Source: Bedellia somnulentella (lineage: Eukaryota; Arthropoda; Insecta; Lepidoptera; Bedelliidae). Taken from it: DNA of 64,000 bases. The notes beneath the pieces were generated by a model. The model searched no databases, had not been told where the DNA came from, and worked only from the letters and a program-made list of their open reading frames with translations. Numbering within the stretch: position 1 is the stretch's first letter; each line of letters opens with the position of its first letter. This document shows positions 56,851-64,000 of the stretch, one piece after another. The DNA lies in contig OY755198.1 of the NCBI GenBank assembly GCA_963576735.1, positions 2,666,001 to 2,730,000 of the forward strand, read 5' to 3'. A program made the position numbers and the translations under genes.

Positions 56851-57464
56851 TAGACATGTGTAAGTAATGCGAGTAATGCATTACACGTAATATCACCCGA
56901 GCGCGTTGCATTGCATTACACATTACTCGAACATTTCAAACATCACATTTAGCGTAACATCACTTTTCATTTCATTACACTGTTCACTCATCTCATCACT
57001 TCGGCAACGTTCGGTCAGCGTCGTTTCAGTTCGTAATCACGAGCGCCCCGCCCACCGCGCGAATCCGATGTAAAATTTTGCCGGCCCCGTCCAAGTTTGA
57101 AAATTTTTGATAAGAATCAGGCGTTTAAATCATAAATAAATTGTGCGTCGTTAAATCTCATATTTCAATACTTATAGTTAAATGATTTATTTATTCCAAA
57201 ACAATTACAACATTAATATATTTTATGTAAGTATCGGGACAATGACTTGATGAAGCTGGCAATGTGTAACGAAAGAAACATTGCAACATTGCGTCATCAT
57301 ATAAATTTTCACATATCACCTTAAACATTACTCGGTATCGGTAACGGTAATCATTTCATTAAAAATCGATCGGGTAATGTGTGATGTTACGGAGTAATGT
57401 CACTTCCGTGGAAGAGATGCGTGATGTTGCATTACTATTTAACGTACTGTTTTGCGCATGTCTA
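56851..57464. mobile_element. hAT-type MITE upstream of GNL1
   Basis: Ends TAGACATGTG and inverted CGCATGTCTA; CTTAGTAG at 56843-56850 and 57465-57472. Inner GTAATGCATTAC-type repeats at both ends and a GC-box-like core near 57045. Confidence 0.85.
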
Positions 57465-57509
57465 CTTAGTAGGCTGATAGGCCTTTATCTCGTGGGATCG
57501 TAAAATTTT

Positions 57510-57688
57510 ACATTTATATACTCTAGTAAAGAAGAAATCATACCGCGATGTAGGAATTACCAACAGTGCCATCTATTGATGAATAAGCAAATTACGGCGC
57601 GCTTTTTTAATAAGTTCAGGTGGAACTGCAATAGAGGCGCTGTTAAAAATCACAAAGTGAGGATGTAAGGAAGTTTCCAGCCCCTCTG
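57510..57688. repeat. repeat H, copy upstream of GNL1
   Basis: Near-identical to 33700-33878; ends about 400 bp before the GNL1 ATG. Confidence 0.8.
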
Positions 57689-57959
57689 CTCTGCCTGCAC
57701 TGCCGATATGTCAAAACAAAACACGAAAACAGACAAAAATGAGTAAAAAATTATAAACACAAGTAAATTTCTCGAACTTATTAGGCTTACTCGTAAATAA
57801 ATCGTGTACCGAGGAATAAATTTGAATTAAAAATAATTTTCTGTGTACGATCAACGAAGGTATGTAATTTCATAACCTATTATATTATCTGAAAATCTTA
57901 CAAAATTTGTGTTCAATGTTCACACGTGTTGTCTGGTATAAAGATGCCGGTTAGTATAA

Positions 57960-58030
57960 ATAATGGACATACATACATACATATAAATACTCACCCCATT
58001 ATTTCTCATCCATAAAATCTACTCCTTAAT
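57960..58030 (-). mobile_element. short RTE-like LINE tail just upstream of GNL1
   Basis: ACATACATACATATAAATAC then CACCCCATTATTTCTC, within 65 bp of the ATG. Confidence 0.4.
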
Positions 58031-58091
58031 TTGCATTGTATTATCAATTATACTTTAGTATAATCGATGTATTTTCTTTTGAAGCTCCATC

Positions 58092-58185
58092 ATGCCTCAA
58101 GCTCGCCGCAAGACCCCGTTCAGTGGGAAAGCCAAGAAGCAGCAAATGCAATCTAAGAAGCAGAATAAAACTATATTGCTGTCAA
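58092..58185 (+). CDS. GNL1: GNL1 exon 1
   Basis: ATG in CATCATGCC context, 31 codons plus one base, donor GTAAGT. Confidence 0.88.
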
Positions 58186-61100
58186 GTAAGTTAGAATTAC
58201 TAATCCTATTAATATTATAAATGTGAAAGTTCAGATGTTTGTGTGTTTGAGGTGGAAAGGCTTCTCAATCACAGAATGTATATGAATGAAATTTAGCAGA
58301 ATGCTAGATAATGACCCAAATCATAACATAGGATACTTTTTATCCTGGAAAAATTAGAAGTATAAATATTCACGCCTGATTGAACTCAGAGTACCAGAAA
58401 AAACACCTAAAGGTTAGCATAAGCAAATTCACAGTACAAAGTCTGTCGGGTCAGCTAGACATTTATTATTATTGTATGATATTTTTGTCACACATTGTTC
58501 AAAGAACCCATATTTTGCTGGCAATGTTTGGATAGGTGGCAGGCCTATGGCTGCTTGCCTGGCACATGATTTGAGACACCTCAGTTTGTGGATTTTCTGT
58601 CATTTTTATCTGTCATTAATCACCAACTTGATAAATTATCAACACATCTGACTTATGAAGATATTAAGTAGAAAATATACATCATGACCTAAATTTATGA
58701 ATCTCCTGCTTTCACAACTGCTGAACTATCTTTGTTACTTTAATTAATACTGTTAGGTTGTCATACATACATATACTCACAGCTATAAATCCCTGACATG
58801 ATAGTCCAGTGGATAGAACACCCGCCCGAAAACAGAAGGGCGTGAGTTCCAATCCTGGGACGGGCCTACACCAATTTGTCTTTTCTAAAGTCATATGTGT
58901 GGTTAATTTATCATGGTTGCTAACAGTGAGGGAAAACATCGTGAGGAAACCCACATGGCTGAGTTGTACTCAGTCATGTGACAGTGTATTCGTTCAAAAC
59001 GGCGATAGGCCTGCCCCCTATCACGTGAGTACACTGTCTAAGCAAAACGTGGGTACCTTCTCTGGAAACTAGATGGCGCTTGCCATGTGAGTTCAGGAGT
59101 ATTGGTACCTCTGCCAACCCCTTCGGGGATAAACGGCGTGAATGTTTATGTTTATGTTATGTTATAAATCCCTGAACAGGGTAGCCAGAGCTTTGGAATG
59201 AAAAATTCCTCAGCCACTTTTGGAAGTTGATTGGGGAAAAGATGGTAATAATATATGGTTTTAGTGTCAGCTTAGAATAGCACTAAGAGGCAATTAATGG
59301 TATTGGGGCTTTCTAAGGGATTTTTGGGCGATGCAATTGGAGACCCATCACCAACAACCTTTATTTTACAATCTTTTCCCCACGATTTCCAACTTCCAAA
59401 ATTGGCTGAGGAATTTCGAATTCCTTAGCTCTGGTTACCCCTTTTAGGGATTTATAGCCGTGAGTATATGTATGTATGTAGTTACTGAGATTAAGAGTGG
59501 TCAAGTAATTTATATTATTTAGAGAAAAGTCAGCTATTTGATTAAAAGCAATTATAGTTTTCCACTTTTGGTAATATAAATAACAAAATTTTTGTTCCTT
59601 TTTCTTTAATAAAAATAACAGAATTTTGATTCCTTTTTTATATTAATTAAATAATCTGAAGCTCTACCTAGCTATATGTTGTTGTATGTCAAGAAAACCT
59701 TTATGATGATTTAAGGCTCTCCCGGAAACAGTGGTCATGATGTGATAGCAATGAATTACCAGCCCAGTAGAAACAGGGGTGGCAGAGGCGATAGAAACAG
59801 ATATGCGCTCAAATTCTACAGAGAGAGTGAGGCAGAGTTGCATATGAAGAAAGAAAATGCCCTGTAAGTACATACATATACTCACGGCTATAAATCCCTA
59901 GATGGGGTAGCCAGAGCTAAGAAATTTAAATTTCCTCAGCCACTTTCAGAAAGTTGAGTGGGGAAAAGATGGTAAAATAAAGGTTTTTGGTGATATGTCT
60001 CCAACCGCATTGCCCAAGAATCCCTTAAAACCCCAATACCGTTAGTCGCCTCTTACGTACACCCACCGGAAGAAATGAGGTAGTGCTATTCTAAGCCGGC
60101 ACTACACAGCCCTGTAAGTATTATGTTTTTTTTTAATAATTCTATTGTGTTATCAAATTGAGATTTTAGAACTCATCTAGGCTTTTAGGCTATTTTATAT
60201 AAAGAATACAGTAGTTTTGCCTGGATAGATTTTTTGGTTACATACATACCCTCACGCCATTATTTCCCATTGGGGTAAACAGAGACTGTTGACTTTATAC
60301 GATCCTGGCAAACCTCACTAGCTTCATTTACATCCATCAATCTTTTTATACATGCTCTTGTGTTCTTCATACTTCGGACGCTGGCCTTTTTGAGTTGATT
60401 TACAAAAATACAAAAAAATGTTAACAGAATTAAGAAATAAGATTTTACACTGCCAAGATTTCATACATTTACATATTGCTTCTATAAACTCTAAGGATGT
60501 GTTCAGAGCTAACCTCACCTTTACTCCTGAGCCCTGACGTCAGGCGTCCCTTGCTATAATTAAATTTTTAAAGGAAATTTTAGAGGTTTGTCAGGATTGT
60601 ACGAAGTGGCGATCGATGGTCTTTGCCTACCCAAATGGGAACTCATGGCGTGAGAATATGTATGTATGAAATTTTTAAGAGTGTTCAGAGCTGTCCCGAC
60701 CATTCCGTACGCACGTCGGTACATATCGTACATACTGACGGTCAGGACCGACGGTTAGGTTAGCTCTCTCTTCACATCAAAAACGATTTTATTATTGATT
60801 GCTGAAATAAAAGCTGAAAGAAAGATGCCGGTGTCGAACAGAGGTTATGCCGGTAACCTAATCAACTTGCATCTCACAACTTTTATCCCTACATTTATAA
60901 GGCGTCTGGGCCCATAACCTAATAAACTTATTTCTATCCTAATTTGATTATTTAGATAATTATCAGGAAGAAATAAAAAGGCACGACTTTGCTTTCTAGG
61001 CTGTATTGACAAGAAAATAAAATAATGTCTCGTTTCCGAGCGACATGATAGTCCAGTGGGTAGAACACCCGCCCGAAAAACAGAAGGGCATGAGTTCCAA

Positions 61101-63475
61101 TCCTGGGACGGGCCTACACCAATTTGTCTTTTCTAAAGTCATATGTGTGGTTAATTTATCATGGTTGCTAACGGTGAGGGAAAACATCGTGAGGAAACCC
61201 ACATGGCTGAGTTGTACTTAGTCATGTGACAGTGTATTCGTACAAAACGGCGATAGGCCTGCCCCCTATCACGTGAGTACACTGTCTAAGCAAAACGTGG
61301 GTACCTTCTCTGGAAACTAGATGGCGCTTGCCATGTGAGTTCAGGAGTATTGGTACCTCTGCCAACCCCTTCGGGGATAAAACGGCGTGAACGTTTATGT
61401 TATGTCTCGTTTCCCCACAGCCCATATAAGTCCCCACCAAGGGGCTCGAACCTACCCTACATAGGGCGATTTGGCCATAGTCCACCACGCTGGCCAATTA
61501 CGGGTTGGCAGACTAACGACTACTACCTACGGCTTAACGTGCCCTCCGAAGCACGGAATCATCTTAATTTTCCGATAATCAGGGGATTCAAGCCTGCAAT
61601 ATCCTTCCAAGCTGGGTTTAATCTTACAAATTAAATTTGTAAGTTAATAAATAAAGAATAAATAAAGGAAAGAAAAATTTCGACACAGGCGGGGACACAG
61701 GATAACTAAATAAAACTTAAAAACTAACTTAGAACTAAACACACTAAATAACATACACTCGCACAAATATACATATTCATAGCCAATAGCTAATGTACAA
61801 TATGTGGGTATTTACATAATAACATAATATAAACATAAACGTTCACGCCGAATATCCCCGAAGGGGTTGGCAGAGGTACTAATACTTCTGAACATCACGT
61901 GACTTTTGTCACCTGGTGTTCAGAGTACCCACGTTTTGCATGGACAGTGTACTCACGTGATAGGGGGCAGGCCTATCGCCGTTTTGTACGAATACACTGT
62001 CACATGACTAAGTACAACTCAGCCATGTGGGTTTCCTCACGATGTTTTCCCTCACCGTTAACAACCATGATAAATTAACCACACATATGTCTTTAGAAAA
62101 GACAAATTGGTGTAGGCCCGACCGTTTGCACGATAACCGAGTGTTCTACCCACTGGGCTATCACGGTTATTTACATATCATTTTACATATCATAATCCGA
62201 ATATTCGTTGCGTGGGAGAGAGAGAGATAAATGTTAATATGGGTAGAAGGGATAAGTATGTAATTGTTCTCGGCGTGAAGAGCAGACCTTCGGAACACAG
62301 TTTAAAACGAAACTTTTTTCTTGCAGCAAAGGTATAAATCCAGTTCCAGAAACTGACATGGAAGTGAATCCAAACATTTACTTTCCAGAAGATCTGTCTT
62401 TCCCAAAAAGGCCTCCGTGGAATTTTGACATGTCTCCAGCACAACTTGATCAGCAGGAACAGCGGTATTTCAATGTAAGTTTCTATGTTAGAAATATCTG
62501 TGGTATGACAGACGAAACCTCTGAAGTATTGTCTCCGTTTATTAATCTTCTTTACCCGTTTGATTCCCGAGGGGTGGTAACCTTACAAATTTAATTTGTA
62601 AGATTAAAACCAGCTTAGAAGGATATTGTCGGCTTGAATCACCTGATTATCTGAAAATTAAGATGATTCCGTGCTTCGGAGGGCACGTTAACCACGGCAC
62701 CAACGGGTCCCGGCTACTGTTACGGTATTAGTCGTTAGTCTGCCAACCCGCAATAGGGCAGCGTAGGGGACTATGGCCAAATCGCCCTATATAGGGTAGG
62801 CTCGAGCCCCTTGGTGGGACATATATAGGCTGTGGGGATCAACTTTCTTATACATGTCTTTGAATTTTTAACACTTCAGACGCCTGCCTTTTTGAGCACA
62901 TTCTCCATTTGATCTTCATGTTTTCTCTGTTTTTTTATTCTAATGGTATTACCATTGGCTCTATATAACTATTTTACAATTTAATTTGATACTTTCTATA
63001 TCTGTGAGTTACTATTCTAAGTTAAAATTCAATATATATATATATATGGTGGTTAATTTATCACGGTTGTTAACGGTGAGGGAAAACATCGTGAGGAAAC
63101 CCACATGGCTGAGTTGTACTTAGTCATGTGATAGTGTATTCGTACAAAACGGCGATAGCCCTGCCCCCTATCACGTGAGTACACTGTCCATGCAAATCGT
63201 GGGTACTCTGAACACCAGGTGACAATGTCACGTGATGTTCAGAAGTATTAGTACTTCTGCCAACCCCTTCGAGAATATTCGGCGTGAACGTTTATGTTAT
63301 TTTATGTTAAAATTCAATATGTTTTTTTTTTCAGGAATACATAAGCACATTAGAAAAATCCGAATATTGGAAAGAAATGTCCTATTTTGAATTGAATCTA
63401 GAAACTTGGCGGCAATTATGGAGAGTCATGGAAATGTGTGATGTTCTACTGTTAATAACTGATGTTAGATATACG
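58092..63475 (+). CDS. GNL1: GNL1-like circularly permuted GTPase, 5' part
   Basis: Exons 58092-58185, 59716-59863, 62327-62474 and 63335-63475 join in phase (1,2,0,0) to 177 codons; the gene continues past the window. Residues 1-25 (MPQARRKTPFSGKAKKQQ) match the basic GNL1 start. Exon 2 has RNRYALKFYRESEAEL, exon 3 PKRPPWNFDMSPAQL with the hallmark RPPW, exon 4 YFELNLETWRQLWRV and LLLITDVRYT, where GNL1 has DIRHP ahead of its NKxD box. The YlqF/YawG-type GTPases act in ribosome assembly or nucleolar export. The G motifs themselves are outside the window. Confidence 0.92.
58200..58462 (-). repeat. family G copy in GNL1 intron 1
   Basis: Ends GTCTGTCGGGTCAGCTAG, inverted relative to 43303. 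Confidence 0.65.
58484..58660 (-). mobile_element. degenerate SINE-A
   Basis: GATAGGTGGCAGGCCTATGG and TTGATAAATTATCAACACAT. Confidence 0.5.
58762..59250 (-). mobile_element. SINE-B copy split by SINE-A
   Basis: 58762-58796 and 59164-59250. Confidence 0.8.
58797..59163 (+). mobile_element. SINE-A, variant head, with 12-bp duplication
   Basis: ATAAATCCCTGA at 58785-58796 and 59164-59175 defines the ends of the family. Head CATGATAGTCCAGTGG differs from the other copies (anticodon-stem region CCCGCCCG). Confidence 0.95.
59255..59480 (+). mobile_element. SINE-B copy
   Basis: Opposite orientation to its neighbour, small deletion near the 5' end. Confidence 0.8.
59716..59863 (+). CDS. GNL1: GNL1 exon 2
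   Basis: Acceptor GATTTAAG (weak pyrimidine tract), SPGNSGHDVIAMNYQ to MKKENAL, donor GTAAGT at 59864, which is duplicated at 60114 by a SINE-B insertion. Confidence 0.85.
59871..60108 (-). mobile_element. SINE-B at the GNL1 exon 2 donor
   Basis: Duplication GCCCTGTAAGTA at 59859-59870 and 60109-60120 contains exon end and GTAAGT. Antisense to GNL1, tail next to the exon. Confidence 0.93.
60240..60672. mobile_element. two inverted RTE-like LINE 3' pieces
   Basis: 60240-60400 minus and 60587-60672 plus (TGTACGAAGTGGCGATCGAT to GCGTGAGAATATG). Confidence 0.65.
61038..61401 (+). mobile_element. SINE-A, variant head, with 13-bp duplication
   Basis: ATGTCTCGTTTCC at 61025-61037 and 61402-61414. 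Confidence 0.94.
61415..61640 (+). repeat. family D copy
   Basis: CCACCAAGGGGCTCGAACCT to CTTACAAATTAAATTTGTAAG. Confidence 0.7.
61645..61700 (+). mobile_element. family C end fragment
   Basis: AATAAATAAAGGAAAG-type end, TTTCGACACAGGCGGGGACA. Confidence 0.55.
61819..62168 (-). mobile_element. SINE-A with 9-bp duplication
   Basis: ATTTACATA at 61810-61818 and 62169-62177; small deletion at the B box. Confidence 0.88.
62327..62474 (+). CDS. GNL1: GNL1 exon 3
   Basis: Acceptor TTGCAG, KGINPVPETDMEVNPN to QEQRYFN, donor GTAAGT. Confidence 0.9.
62583..62835 (-). repeat. family D copy, inverted
   Basis: CTTACAAATTTAATTTGTAAG to TCGAGCCCCTTGGTGGGAC. Confidence 0.75.
63036..63305 (+). mobile_element. 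SINE-A, 5' truncated, 30 bp before GNL1 exon 4
   Basis: GTTAAAATTCAATAT at 63021-63035 and 63306-63320; an AT run joins the truncation point. Confidence 0.88.
63335..63475 (+). CDS. GNL1: GNL1 exon 4
   Basis: Acceptor after a ten-T tract, EYISTLEKSEYWKEMSYFE to TDVRYT, donor GTAAGA. Confidence 0.9.
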
Positions 63476-63632
63476 GTAAGATACATTCTTTATATACTCT
63501 TGTTTCTTGTAAAAAACGATTTTTATTTTATTTTATATACATTACTAGGTGCAATAAATGATTTGAATTTGACCCGACAGACTTTGTACTGTCAAATTTG
63601 TTTATTACAAAAGTTAAGGCGTTTTTCCGGTA

Positions 63633-63703
63633 CTACATACATACATACGTTATTCACGGCTATAAATCCCTTGAAGGGATAGCCAGAGCTAGGGAATTAT
63701 ACA
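63633..63703 (-). mobile_element. SINE-B tail fragment
   Basis: ACATACATACATACGTTATT, then CACGGCTATAAATCCCTTG. Confidence 0.65.
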
Positions 63704-64000
63704 TTATACATTTAATTATACATTTAATAAAGCAGTAATATATTTCTTCTCGTAGGTATTGTAATAAGTTAGGGTTTTATCTATATATATAACTTATAAT
63801 TAGTTATATATATTATAACTAATTTACATATCTTACAGTATTGCGCCGAGAACGATAATTGGCATACTTATCTCTTCTACCCATATTAACATTTATTTCT
63901 ATCTCCCTCGCACGATCGAATATTCGGCAATTGAAATTTTGATATGTACTACTCTGTGTAACCGAGTAACTGTGTAATCGCCGAGGACTCAAAACTATGA

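Noticed and set aside
58712..59072. ORFs in and around 58797, 60996 and 62027
   Set aside because: They repeat across SINE-A copies and are frames through the SINE body, not genes.
63820..64000. GNL1 exon 5 after a TTACAG at about 63838
   Set aside because: The sequence after the acceptor does not read like the expected continuation of GNL1 (a proline-led segment after DVRYT); the next exon probably lies beyond the window.

Overview
This is a eukaryotic, AT-rich, intron-rich window, almost certainly from an insect and most probably a moth or butterfly. The protein-coding exons are short and scattered. The intervening DNA is packed with tRNA-derived SINEs, LINE tails, piggyBac, mariner and hAT elements and MITEs of the kinds common in lepidopteran genomes. 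No operons, CRISPR arrays or bacterial features are present.

Four host genes can be assembled exon by exon with matching splice phases. (1) Minus strand, 16987 to 606: a seven-exon, 889-aa homologue of CAAP1 (caspase activity and apoptosis inhibitor 1), with a long acidic and lysine-rich C-terminal extension in the last exon. (2) Plus strand, 21287 to 28316: a complete five-exon, 270-aa RluA-family pseudouridine synthase like RPUSD1. (3) Plus strand, 35092 to 42728: a two-exon, 748-aa C2H2 zinc-finger protein whose C-terminal half is a run of RDxMA[IV] hexapeptide repeats. (4) Plus strand, 58092 to beyond 63475: the first four coding exons of GNL1, a circularly permuted GTPase; the rest lies outside the window.

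The space between is mobile DNA. SINE-A (about 365 bp, tRNA-like head, TTATG-type tail) and SINE-B (about 245 bp, tail of GTAT units) make up much of it, with about 40 SINE-B and 16 SINE-A copies or fragments. Throughout, the strand of a SINE is the strand on which it reads head to tail. SINE-B starts GTGTAGTGTCGGCTTAGAA and ends GCCGTGAGTATATGTATG. A third tRNA-related family, C, is often palindromic. An RTE-like LINE shares its 3' end with both SINE-A and SINE-B. DNA transposons include an intact mariner (18681-19971), a 5.6-kb hAT (51079-56691) with a spliced BED-finger transposase and a second spliced gene on the other strand, a piggyBac remnant (31030-32008), a composite 4.3-kb TIR element (4939-9204), a 1.76-kb TIR element with an 8-bp target duplication (44599-46354), and several MITEs.

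The strongest observations are: three independent SINE insertions whose target-site duplications each contain a 5' splice site of a host gene; a hAT element whose ends are arrays of TATCGATA, the known DREF-binding sequence, next to a BED-finger transposase; a second antisense gene in the same hAT; a LINE and two SINE families sharing one 3' hairpin-plus-tail; and the hexad-repeat zinc-finger protein. All calls come from reading the sequence; no database search was run.
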